From contig NZ_FNHZ01000007.1 of the NCBI RefSeq assembly GCF_900103815.1, forward strand, positions 99,565 to 163,564: 64,000 bases of DNA, read 5' to 3'. The notes below the pieces were generated by a model, which saw only the letters and a program-made list of their open reading frames with translations, was not told the origin of the DNA and made no database searches. Shown here piece after piece: positions 1 to 8,675 of the stretch; the first letter of the stretch is position 1, and each line of letters starts with the position of its first letter. Source of the stretch: Lachnospira pectinoschiza (GTDB taxonomy: Bacteria; Bacillota; Clostridia; Lachnospirales; Lachnospiraceae). The position numbers were made by a program, and so were the translations under genes.

Positions 1-1
1 T

Positions 2-673
2 ATTCAAAAACTAGATGTGACAATTTCCTATTCCTACATAGACGAGGCTAGACCTGACCTTAATATTGCTGACTATATTAGAGAGTTTAATTATGAAACG
101 AAACTAATTACAGCCTCTAATTTAGATACAAAACTAGAGCCAGATTTATCAGAAGATGACTATGACTACATAATTTCTTCTTCTAGTGATTACGAGAATA
201 ATGCCAACAAGATTTACATTTTCTATAGCATCTTTGATGATTATTATGCAGATGAAAATGTATCTATAGTTGATGGACAAAAAAAGCAGTATGCAAAGGA
301 TGAAATCACCATAAATTACTCCTATGATACTAGCTTTAATAAAAAGGTAGCCTTTTTAAATTTAGATCTACTTTTTATAGAGCAGGAAAAGCAAGGGGAT
401 GAAGGCTATGTAGTGCTTAGTAATGACAAAGTAACTTGTAATTATTATAGTGATGCCAATAAAAGCTCAAGGGAAAATCAAAGTCAAAAGGAAGTATCAA
501 AAGACTTAGTGGTGTCCATTTTTTCCAATGTTGAAAACTGGGCCTTATCCATTGAAAATGGCATAAAAAGTCCTGGCAAAAACTACATCTATAGGCTTAT
601 TGTAAAGGTCTATTATAGAAGTAGAGAAGAAGAGAATTTACTTACAACTATTGTTAGCACAAAGATAGAATAG
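2..673 (+). CDS. C-terminal part of an unrecognised protein of the pilus cluster (5' end outside window)
   Basis: The reading frame is open to the left edge, so the gene begins upstream; an in-frame GTG at 17 exists but lacks a clear ribosome binding site. The visible ~223 residues are rich in Tyr, Asp, Ser and Asn and show no cysteine-rich, nucleotide-binding or membrane motif. I do not recognise a family. It ends 10 bp before the large PilX-like pilin and is evidently co-transcribed with four pilus-type genes, so an exported or pilus-associated product (for example the globular part of a minor pilin whose prepilin N-terminus is off the window) is a reasonable inference, not a demonstrated one. 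Confidence 0.6.
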   Translation: MQKLDVTISYSYIDEARPDLNIADYIREFNYETKLITASNLDTKLEPDLSEDDYDYIISSSSDYENNANKIYIFYSIFDDYYADENVSIVDGQKKQYAKDEITINYSYDTSFNKKVAFLNLDLLFIEQEKQGDEGYVVLSNDKVTCNYYSDANKSSRENQSQKEVSKDLVVSIFSNVENWALSIENGIKSPGKNYIYRLIVKVYYRSREEENLLTTIVSTKIE

Positions 674-683
674 AGGAAATCCT

Positions 684-3164
684 ATGAAGATTTTTAATAG
701 AAAAAAATCAAAAATAAATTTAAAAATGAATAAAGCAGGTTCGACTCTTATTATTGTGCTAATTATGTGCTCTTTTATTCTTATTTTAGCAAGCTCAGTA
801 ACCTCTGTAGTTATGCTAAATCTTCGCATGAAAAAGACTAAGCTTAATTCTAAATCTAGTTTCTACACTTCAGAAGAGGCTGTAGATGAGATTTATTTAA
901 GCCTTTCAAAGACTGCCATGGAAAGCTTTAATATGGCCTATATTGATGAATTAAGGCGCTATTCAGATAATCTAAATCAAGCAAGAACCGATGCAAGCTT
1001 TACTAATGCAAGTGCTAATTCCCTTTTTAGAAAAAACTATACAATAAGACTCCTAGAAAAGCTTGGCATAATCACTGAAGCTAACAGGGATAGTTATCTA
1101 TCTGACATTTACCTATCAGCTAATAGCTTTGATAGCCTTTTTGGAGAATTTGACGTAGATAAAAAGGAAAATTTAATTGAGACACTAAAATCTTTCCTTG
1201 AGACTAATGCAGAAGGAAAGCTTGATGTTAAGGACATTTTAAGCCTTAGTCTTACTAAGGAAAATGAAACGCTAACAGATTTTTCAGGCCTTAATGTAAG
1301 TCTTGATAATTACACTTTGAAAATAAAAGACATAACTATTAGTTATATGACAAGTGCTGGTTATTATTCAGATATAACTATTGATTTTGATATTAGCTTT
1401 CCATCCGAGCTTCTTGACCTTGTGGATACTAATATAATTGCCACAACTAATTTTTCAAAATACGCTCTTATAGGAAACACAGGCATTATAAACTCTGGTA
1501 GCACTAATCTCTATGCAAGTGCTTATGGTGGCGGTGAAACTGGAATTACAGTAGATAATAATGCTAGCCTAAATTTTAGAGGCGGGGAGAATTCTAATTT
1601 AATTTCCGGCTCTGACATAAATATTAAGGGAGGCAGTTTTAACCTGCTTTCTGGAAGGCTCTGGGGGGAAAACATTTTCACAAAAAATAACCCTTCTAGC
1701 CTTACAATTGCAAGCAATGCCAGCGCTTATCTAAAGGATGATTTGCAGCTAGAAGCAGATAAATCTACTGCCACAATTAATGGAAACCTTTATGGCTACG
1801 GCTATGTGACGGCTAACGGGGCTAGTCACCTTTACTCAAGCTCCATGATAATTAACAGTAATGAGAGCAATATTTATATTAATGCCAATGCAAATGTGTT
1901 GCTATCCGGCAATGCCTATATTGGCTATAACGGTTTAGAAAGCCCCTATGCTACTGGCTTTTCCTATGCAGGCTATGGCAATCAGGAAAGCTATCTAGTG
2001 CCTTCTAGATACATTTCCGCTAAAGTAAATCCGGTGCCACTAATTACTGCCACAGACTATAACACAGCAGGAAACACAGGTGTCATAAACTATAAGGGTA
2101 AGGAAGTAACAATTAATATTGATGAGTCATTTTTTGCTTACGCCTTTCTTAATAGTGATAAGCCCTACGAACTTAAGTTAATTTCAAACGGGGACTCTAC
2201 TGGCAGCGCCTATTATTATCTTAATTTTAAAAATGTAGCACTAAAGGCAGTTTATGCAAAACTAATTGAGTCTGATGAGGCCTTTGATGCCTTTAAGGAA
2301 AATAGTAGTTATTATCAGGGCTTAAGCAATAGCAAAAAGGAAGAGTATGAGGAGATTAGAGATGCCCTACATGATAGTCTAAGGGTTAATGCTTCCTCTA
2401 CAGCTAGCAATATTTATCTTAGCGATTATGCTAATATGACAGCCCTTTCAGATAGCATTTATGATAGTTATTTAAGGGCGGTTAATACAGGCTCTACAAC
2501 TATAGATTTTAACTATGATGCTTACCTTGCTAAATATAATAATTACTCTATAAGATATAACATTTTACATAAGATATTGCTTCCAATAGAGGATGTGGAT
2601 ACTAGACTGCTTACAAGTGCAGATATTGGCAGCGAAGAGGTTATGGATGTTGCTGCCTATAGCGACAACGTTTTCAATAATTTTATATCTAGTGAGGGCT
2701 TTAGAAAATATATTCAAAACCGAGCAGTAGCGGCGCACAACTACGGTGTTATATCAGAGGATGACTATATGCTTGTTGCCATTGATAATGAGGGCGCTAG
2801 TAAAAATGCTGTAATTGTGGATTCTAGCCTAGCTAATTCAAGCTACAGCCAGGGCAAATTAAAAATGTCAAAGGGCATAATAATTGCTTCAGGAGATGTA
2901 ACTGTAAGATCTGATTTTACAGGGCTTATTATGGCTAAGGGCACAATTAGACTTGAGGGAAATGTAAATATTTACCCTCTAACGGAAAGCCAGATTATGA
3001 ATATGATTGAAGCAGATGATGGTGTTACAAACGGGGCTGGAAGCGGTCTTTATCCTTTTAAGTCGATTTTCCTTTATGGCTATGAAGCAGAGGATGAGGA
3101 CAGCCTAAATAGCACAGACCTTGAATACACGGATTTAGTTGAAATAAAGAATTGGAGAAATTAA
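684..3164 (+). CDS. large PilX/GspK-like minor pilin with beta-helix-like middle region
   Basis: 826 residues. Residues 1-18 are basic and end in KAG, followed by STLIIVLIMCSFILILASS, a type III prepilin N-helix with a cleavage point after Gly19. Position +5 of the mature protein is Ile instead of the usual Glu, as in tip pseudopilins of the GspK/PilX kind. The stretch around residues 255-430 is full of short Gly/Asn/Ser turns alternating with beta strands, and residues ~735-765 form another repeat-like run (GDVTVRSDFTG), both resembling parallel beta-helix or polymer-forming folds. RBS GAGGAAA precedes the ATG. The stop overlaps the next pseudopilin start (TAATG). At over 800 residues it is far longer than ordinary PilX. 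Likely role: tip or priming subunit of a type IV pilus-like filament, possibly adhesive (inference). Confidence 0.7.
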   Translation: MKIFNRKKSKINLKMNKAGSTLIIVLIMCSFILILASSVTSVVMLNLRMKKTKLNSKSSFYTSEEAVDEIYLSLSKTAMESFNMAYIDELRRYSDNLNQARTDASFTNASANSLFRKNYTIRLLEKLGIITEANRDSYLSDIYLSANSFDSLFGEFDVDKKENLIETLKSFLETNAEGKLDVKDILSLSLTKENETLTDFSGLNVSLDNYTLKIKDITISYMTSAGYYSDITIDFDISFPSELLDLVDTNIIATTNFSKYALIGNTGIINSGSTNLYASAYGGGETGITVDNNASLNFRGGENSNLISGSDINIKGGSFNLLSGRLWGENIFTKNNPSSLTIASNASAYLKDDLQLEADKSTATINGNLYGYGYVTANGASHLYSSSMIINSNESNIYINANANVLLSGNAYIGYNGLESPYATGFSYAGYGNQESYLVPSRYISAKVNPVPLITATDYNTAGNTGVINYKGKEVTINIDESFFAYAFLNSDKPYELKLISNGDSTGSAYYYLNFKNVALKAVYAKLIESDEAFDAFKENSSYYQGLSNSKKEEYEEIRDALHDSLRVNASSTASNIYLSDYANMTALSDSIYDSYLRAVNTGSTTIDFNYDAYLAKYNNYSIRYNILHKILLPIEDVDTRLLTSADIGSEEVMDVAAYSDNVFNNFISSEGFRKYIQNRAVAAHNYGVISEDDYMLVAIDNEGASKNAVIVDSSLANSSYSQGKLKMSKGIIIASGDVTVRSDFTGLIMAKGTIRLEGNVNIYPLTESQIMNMIEADDGVTNGAGSGLYPFKSIFLYGYEAEDEDSLNSTDLEYTDLVEIKNWRN

Positions 3165-3739
3165 TGAAAAAAATGGACATGAAAGGCTTTAGTTTAATTG
3201 AATTACTAATAACGCTTGCCATAATGCTTGTGCTAATATCAGGCAGCGCTATACTTATGTCCACTTTAGTCAATGCCAATGAGCAAAGGGCAGTAAATTC
3301 ACTAAAATCAGAGGTGGAGATGCTTAGAACTAACACCCTTTCAATTGATAATTCCTACTATATAGAAATTACTAATAAAGAGGGAATAATCTATATAAAT
3401 AGCTATAAAAATGGAGATTTAATGGATTCTACTAAGCTTGGCTCTAGGATTTCCCTTTCTATAAGCTTTACAGAAGGAGATACAAGCACAGGTCTTACCC
3501 TATCAAAGGGCACTAGTCTCTTTATTGAATTTGACAAATCAAAGGGTTCTGTTAAAAGTCTAAATTATGGAGGAAGTGCAGTTAATTCATCTGAGGATGT
3601 CAATGGAACTAGGGTTTATTACATAACTTTTACAGGGGGAACTAATCTAATAGAGAATAGCTTTATAAACTTTAATATAAAGGGCAGAAAAACAAAGTCT
3701 TTACTACTTTATTTAAAGACAGGACTCTTTAAGGAATAG
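3164..3739 (+). CDS. type IV pilus / type II secretion pseudopilin (GspH-like)
   Basis: 191 residues starting MKKMDMKGFSLIELL. This is a textbook type III prepilin signal: short basic leader, cleavage after Gly8, Phe at +1, Glu at +5, then a hydrophobic helix to about residue 31. The rest is a small beta-rich head with no recognisable signature. The start was set at 3164 because GGAG lies 6 nt upstream and the ATG overlaps the preceding stop; an in-frame TTG at 3152 lacks a suitable RBS. Processing by a prepilin peptidase encoded elsewhere is expected. With its neighbours it probably forms the tip complex of a type IV pilus or type II-like pseudopilus. Confidence 0.8.
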   Translation: MKKMDMKGFSLIELLITLAIMLVLISGSAILMSTLVNANEQRAVNSLKSEVEMLRTNTLSIDNSYYIEITNKEGIIYINSYKNGDLMDSTKLGSRISLSISFTEGDTSTGLTLSKGTSLFIEFDKSKGSVKSLNYGGSAVNSSEDVNGTRVYYITFTGGTNLIENSFINFNIKGRKTKSLLLYLKTGLFKE

Positions 3740-3747
3740 GGGGAACT

Positions 3748-4404
3748 ATGAAGGAAAACGAAAAGTCAAAAATTACACAAAATAATAAAGGCTTTAGTTT
3801 TGTTGAACTTATCATAGCCCTTGCAATTTCAAGTATTGTGCTTTTTGCCCTAGGTGTTTTTGTAAGCCAAAGCGTAAGGTCTTATAGAAGGTCAACAGTT
3901 AATGCAAAGCTTGAGACTAAGCTAGATAATGCCATGGCCTTTGGGGAGAGTTGCGTACTAAATGCTAGCTCTATAAGGCTTTTTAAAGTCGGAGATTTAG
4001 TTTATCTACTAAGCTATGATAGTGACAACAACCAAGTAGGCCTTAAGTATGAAAATGAGACTCTGTATTACATTTTCAACCAAGAGGAAAGTTTTATAGC
4101 AGAAAACATTACAGACTTTAGTGTAAAGCTAAATAAGGACATGATAAGTTTAACAAGAAAAGATTCTAATAGCTTTAATCTAGATTATGTCTCAGATTAT
4201 CCAATGCTTGATATAACTATTAGCTCAAAGCTATCGGGCCAGGAAAGGACCATAAATAAGAGCTTTAGCACTAGAAATAGCTGTAAGGATAAGCTTTATT
4301 TAGGGGAGGGAAATAGTGAGTCTAGTATAGATTTTGTAAAGCTTAGCACTAGTGAAAATCAAGTGATTCCTACTAGCTTAGTTGATAGTTTTATAAATCA
4401 GTAA
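3748..4404 (+). CDS. type IV pilus / type II secretion pseudopilin (GspJ/PilW-like)
   Basis: 218 residues. Leader of 15 residues ending NNKG, then FSFVELIIALAIS with Phe +1 and Glu +5, and a hydrophobic helix to about residue 38. The C-terminal domain is beta-rich and unrecognised; one Cys lies near residue 69 and another near 177. AGGGGG lies just upstream of the ATG, and the gene follows the previous pseudopilin by 8 bp. Two Glu5-containing pseudopilins beside one large Glu5-lacking subunit recall the GspI-J-K tip set of type II systems and the minor-pilin sets of type IV pili. Which of the two it serves cannot be told because the ATPase and platform genes are outside the window. Confidence 0.78.
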   Translation: MKENEKSKITQNNKGFSFVELIIALAISSIVLFALGVFVSQSVRSYRRSTVNAKLETKLDNAMAFGESCVLNASSIRLFKVGDLVYLLSYDSDNNQVGLKYENETLYYIFNQEESFIAENITDFSVKLNKDMISLTRKDSNSFNLDYVSDYPMLDITISSKLSGQERTINKSFSTRNSCKDKLYLGEGNSESSIDFVKLSTSENQVIPTSLVDSFINQ

Positions 4405-4416
4405 ATAGGAGTGCCT

Positions 4417-6987
4417 ATGAATAAGGAATTTAAAAAGGATTTGTATAAAATAGCCCTTTTACTAGTTGTTATTTTTTGCATTTCGCTTCTAGCAATCTTA
4501 AAGGGAAGTAAATCAAGTACGGTGGCAGCAGATACTGTTAGCTACCCTATTAGAGTGCTTGAAATTGAGCCAAGTGGTGCAAGCAAATATAACAATTATT
4601 CATCGGCTAAGCAGATCCTTAAATGGTTTGGTTTTAAGGTAAAAAATATAAAGAAAAGTAATTACACAAATTATGTAACAATAGATAGCATCGCCTCAAA
4701 CGGTTTTATTGGCATGAACTCTGATATTGTAAATGACTATGATTTAGTAATTATTGGAGATTATAATCCTAAAGGTTATCTTGCAAGCGGCGCCCTTCAG
4801 GGTAATGGAAACTACTCGCCAGCAGGTAAATTTTTAAAGATGAATTTATCCATAGAATCCACAGGAGAGACGGTTTATGCTGCCTTTAGTGGCAATGACT
4901 TTACCCTTAAAAGCCTTAATAAATTGATGAATTTTATAGACAATGGTAAGCCTCTAGTTTTAGCTAATTCCATTTATAATGCCATTAATGAAAAGACCTC
5001 AACTAATAGTAGTAATTACAGTGTAAATGTCTATAAATTAGCTCCTTATTATTTAGAAAAAAATGGACATAATACCTCTAATATATTTGATGAAACAAAA
5101 GATATTTCTCTTAACTATATTAGTCATCCAGAAATAAGTCTAGATGATGATTTTAAGGCAGATTATGACAGTAATAAGATAATTAATTCAAAAAAAGTTT
5201 TAGCTTCCTCCCTTTCTAGTTTTGAAATTTATGGACAAATTGGTTCTACTAGTGAGAGTTATGACCTTGATATTTATATTGATAAAAACGGCGATGGTAT
5301 ATTTTCAGAAATAGCAGGTGAGGAGTATGAGCTTTACTATTCTTCAACTCGTTCAACAGATAGTAAAATCACCACAGATAATAAGGGTAACTTTAGAGTA
5401 AGTCTTGCCCTTCCAACAGAGCTTAGAGGCTATGTGGGAATTAAGCTGGTGGCTACAAATAAAATGGGAGGCTCTTGTCAGGATACAGGCTGTATTATTG
5501 TTTCAGAAGAGGATGTAAGCGAAGTTAAGGTTTTACAAATTGTTCCTCTTGATGATGTAACCACAGGAAATTTCTTACTTGAAGATGAAGCTTTTATGGA
5601 AAGATTTGATGCCATTTCAGATTTGGTTGGAATTGATTTATCCATTGATAGTGTCTCAGTTAATGACTTTGTTAGCTGGTATGACGGGGTTGATTACGAA
5701 ATGAATGGGCTGGATATCTATGATGAGTCCAAGAATAAATTGTATAAATACGACATGCTAGTCCTTGGCTTTTATGATAACTTTAACCGTGAGGATATTG
5801 AAAGTGAAAGTGCTCTAAATAATATTGAGGACTTTATAAATTCCGGCCGCGCAGTATTATTTAGCCACGATAATTTCATCTATTCCGCCTATTCAGATGT
5901 TAATTATGAAAATGTAAGAGTTCTAGATATGTCTTCTGCTAAGAAATCTAATATTGATACCTCCTTTAATTTAACCTCAAGGTTTAGAAATATGGCAGGT
6001 ATGGATAGATACGGAGTTTCTGATAAGTCGGTTACAAGTGTAGCAGGGGCTAATAAAGCCACGGTTTTTGATGATAATTATCAGGGCTATACTAATTTAA
6101 ATCTTATGCGAAGAGGCACGGATAATGGTAATCCTTTTAAGATATATACTAATATTTCCGATGAGATAAATAAAAGTGTTCTAACCACTACTAATGTAAG
6201 GCAGCTAAATAAGGGTCAGGTTACAGAATACCCTTATGGAATTGATGAGAGTATTACAGTTTCAAAGACCCACTCCCAGTGGTTTGTGGTAGATTTAGAG
6301 GCAACAAATTCAAAGCTAATTGATTCTTCAAAGGATGTAGTGGTTTGGTATGCACTCTACTCTTCAGATTCGGGCTCTTATTACCACCTATCAGGAGTTG
6401 ACGCCCTTAATAACTACTACATTTACTCCAAAGGAAATATTACTTATTCCGGCTGTGGTCACTCAGAGGTTACAAAGGATGCAGAACTTAAGCTTTTTGT
6501 TAATACTGTAGTTAAGGCCATAAAGTCTGGTAATTCTACACCTAAGATTTCAAGCACTACAGGAATTAAGACGGGTTCTAATTCCTACGAGCAGGCAATT
6601 AGATCAAATGATCTTTCTTACTTATCAGACCTTACTACAACCACTAACTATCTAAGATTTACAGTAACGGATATTGATATGGGTATTTCAAATGGTGCCT
6701 ATTCCTATGGAAGAGCCTTCTGGGATGTGGACGGAGATGGCAGCTTTACAGAAGGAGTGGATGTGATATTAGAAGAATACGAGGGAGACAATTGCCTCAG
6801 AAATAAAGTGGAAAATGTACTGGATTTACGAGATTATCTAAATCTAACAAATAGTGAAGGAATAAGCCTTTATGATAGTTTAACTAGGGGAGATTTAGTA
6901 ATTACAATCTATGCAGAGGATGTTAATAAAACTAGGGGAACTACTAGCTTTAGTCTTGCAAGAAGGGATTTATTTGACTTAGATTAG
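4417..6987 (+). CDS. large exported protein of the pilus cluster, DUF5057-like, two calcium-loop motifs
   Basis: 856 residues. A basic N-terminus and one hydrophobic helix (about 12-29) form a signal anchor or uncleaved signal; the remainder should be outside the membrane. Two similar stretches, YPIRVLEIEPSG near residue 45 and VKVLQIVPLDD near 370, each open a domain that resembles what I recall as DUF5057 of Lachnospiraceae; no profile search could be run. Acidic loops DKNGDGIFSE (about residue 288) and DVDGDGSFTE (about 769) fit calcium-binding DxDGDG loops. ATG 4417 was chosen over GTG 4411 because AGGAG ends at 4411, 5 nt before it. Last gene of the pilus block; adhesin or tip cap is a guess from context. 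Confidence 0.65.
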   Translation: MNKEFKKDLYKIALLLVVIFCISLLAILKGSKSSTVAADTVSYPIRVLEIEPSGASKYNNYSSAKQILKWFGFKVKNIKKSNYTNYVTIDSIASNGFIGMNSDIVNDYDLVIIGDYNPKGYLASGALQGNGNYSPAGKFLKMNLSIESTGETVYAAFSGNDFTLKSLNKLMNFIDNGKPLVLANSIYNAINEKTSTNSSNYSVNVYKLAPYYLEKNGHNTSNIFDETKDISLNYISHPEISLDDDFKADYDSNKIINSKKVLASSLSSFEIYGQIGSTSESYDLDIYIDKNGDGIFSEIAGEEYELYYSSTRSTDSKITTDNKGNFRVSLALPTELRGYVGIKLVATNKMGGSCQDTGCIIVSEEDVSEVKVLQIVPLDDVTTGNFLLEDEAFMERFDAISDLVGIDLSIDSVSVNDFVSWYDGVDYEMNGLDIYDESKNKLYKYDMLVLGFYDNFNREDIESESALNNIEDFINSGRAVLFSHDNFIYSAYSDVNYENVRVLDMSSAKKSNIDTSFNLTSRFRNMAGMDRYGVSDKSVTSVAGANKATVFDDNYQGYTNLNLMRRGTDNGNPFKIYTNISDEINKSVLTTTNVRQLNKGQVTEYPYGIDESITVSKTHSQWFVVDLEATNSKLIDSSKDVVVWYALYSSDSGSYYHLSGVDALNNYYIYSKGNITYSGCGHSEVTKDAELKLFVNTVVKAIKSGNSTPKISSTTGIKTGSNSYEQAIRSNDLSYLSDLTTTTNYLRFTVTDIDMGISNGAYSYGRAFWDVDGDGSFTEGVDVILEEYEGDNCLRNKVENVLDLRDYLNLTNSEGISLYDSLTRGDLVITIYAEDVNKTRGTTSFSLARRDLFDLD

Positions 6988-7100
6988 AATTTATGATAGT
7001 CTAGGAAAGTCTTTTAGCTAGAATCTAGCAAAATTCCAATTAACAAAACAAAACTAAAGCAAAAAGTAATTAACAAAAGAATCAAAAGAAAGGACACTAG

Positions 7101-8648
7101 ATGTATAGTTGTATTAAATCAGCCTCTGTTTATGGACTTGAAGCTATTTTAGTGGAAGTGGAAACAGATGTCTCAGATGGTCTACCAGATTTTAACATGA
7201 GTGGTTTACTTAGTAGTGAAGTAAAAGAAGCCAAGGAAAGAATCAAGGTAGCAATTAAAAATTCAAATTTCAAACTCCTACCCCAAAGAGTAGTAGTAAA
7301 CATATCTCCTGCAGATATTAGAAAGGATGGAACGGGCTTTGACCTGCCTATTGCCCTTGGCTTACTTGCGGCAAATAATCTAATAACTAATGAATCTTTA
7401 GGAGAGTATTTCTGCATTGGAGAGCTTGGCCTTGATGGTAGTATAAAAGGAGTTAAGGGAATATTGCCCTGCGTATTAATGGCTCAAAAAGCTGGTATTA
7501 AAAATGTAATTATTCCAAAAGCTAACAAAGAAGAGGCCTTAATTGTAGAAGATATAAATGTAATTACCGTATCTAATCTAAAGGAATGTGTAAATATAAT
7601 TAATGGTAAATTAGAGGCTTCAAGTCTTAATTTAAATAGTCTAGACACATTTTCAAAATCCCAAATTATAGAAGAAAAGGATATAAAGACCCCGGACTTT
7701 AGTGATGTCAGAGGACAAAATAGCGCTAAAAGAGCCACAATGATTGCAGTAGCCGGGATGCACAACATCATGTATATGGGGCCTCCAGGCAGTGGAAAAA
7801 CCATGCTTGCAAGTAGAATACCCTATATTATGCCGGATATGACAAAAGAAGAAAGGCTTGAGGTCACTAAGATTGAAAGCGTGGCAGGAATATTAAAGGA
7901 GGGCAGTGGTCTTGTAAAAAAACGACCTTTTAGAAATCCTTATCATAACATCACCCTGAATGCCTTAATGGGAGGTGGCGCATTTGCTAAACCTGGGGAA
8001 ATCACCTTAGCAAGTAAGGGAGTCTTATTTCTTGATGAAATCACAGAGTTTAATTCAAATATTATTGAAAGTCTTAGAAGCCCTATTGAGGATAGAAAGG
8101 TTAAGGTTACAAGACTTAATTATTCTTATGACTACCCTGCAGATTTTATGCTAGTGGCGGCCATGAATCCTTGCAAATGCGGCTATTACCCTGATAGAAC
8201 TCGATGTAAATGTAGAGAAGTAGACATAAGAAGATATATTGGAAAGATTAGTAATCCAATTTGGGACCGCTTCGACATTTGCATAAAAACTAATGAAATT
8301 AAGTTTAAAGATATAGCCTATGAGACAGAGATGGATGAAAATGTGCTCTCAAATAAAAAGATGAAAGAAATGATTTTAAGGGCTAGAAAGGCACAGCTAG
8401 AAAGATTTAAAGACACTAATATCAATTTTAACTCCCAAATGAATTCAGAAATGGTAAAGAAATACTGCCAGTTAAAGGATAGGGAAAAGGAGCTTATGGA
8501 GCGCTTTTATGAAAAGAAACATTTAACTGCAAGAGCTTATACAAGGATCCTTAAGACGGCTAGAACTATTGCGGATTTAGAAGGGGAGAAGGACATTAAC
8601 TGGAGTCATATTTCAGAGAGCTTTTCCTATAGAAGGGTTAATGAATAA
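7101..8648 (+). CDS. comM: YifB/ComM-family Mg-chelatase-like AAA+ ATPase
   Basis: 515 residues, normal for the family. The N-terminal ~180 residues form the Lon-C/ribosomal-S5-like ChlI domain (SGLLSSEVKEAKERIK, DLPIALGLLAA). Walker A GPPGSGKT lies near residue 227 and Walker B VLFLDEITEF near 310, with an arginine-finger-type stretch WDRFDICI further on and a C-terminal Mg_chelatase_C helical domain. In Vibrio, ComM is a hexameric helicase that extends heteroduplex during natural transformation; in Firmicutes the role is less defined. It starts a new block after a 113-bp gap from the pilus genes, with GAAAGGA before the ATG, and is followed 27 bp later by dprA, consistent with DNA uptake or recombination. 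Confidence 0.9.
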   Translation: MYSCIKSASVYGLEAILVEVETDVSDGLPDFNMSGLLSSEVKEAKERIKVAIKNSNFKLLPQRVVVNISPADIRKDGTGFDLPIALGLLAANNLITNESLGEYFCIGELGLDGSIKGVKGILPCVLMAQKAGIKNVIIPKANKEEALIVEDINVITVSNLKECVNIINGKLEASSLNLNSLDTFSKSQIIEEKDIKTPDFSDVRGQNSAKRATMIAVAGMHNIMYMGPPGSGKTMLASRIPYIMPDMTKEERLEVTKIESVAGILKEGSGLVKKRPFRNPYHNITLNALMGGGAFAKPGEITLASKGVLFLDEITEFNSNIIESLRSPIEDRKVKVTRLNYSYDYPADFMLVAAMNPCKCGYYPDRTRCKCREVDIRRYIGKISNPIWDRFDICIKTNEIKFKDIAYETEMDENVLSNKKMKEMILRARKAQLERFKDTNINFNSQMNSEMVKKYCQLKDREKELMERFYEKKHLTARAYTRILKTARTIADLEGEKDINWSHISESFSYRRVNE

Positions 8649-8675
8649 AAACAAAAGAAGAATAAGGAGAATTTT

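Noticed and set aside
6988..7100. GCTAG-AAT-CTAGC hairpin between the pilus block and comM as a terminator
   Set aside because: Five base pairs without a following T-tract; too weak to call.
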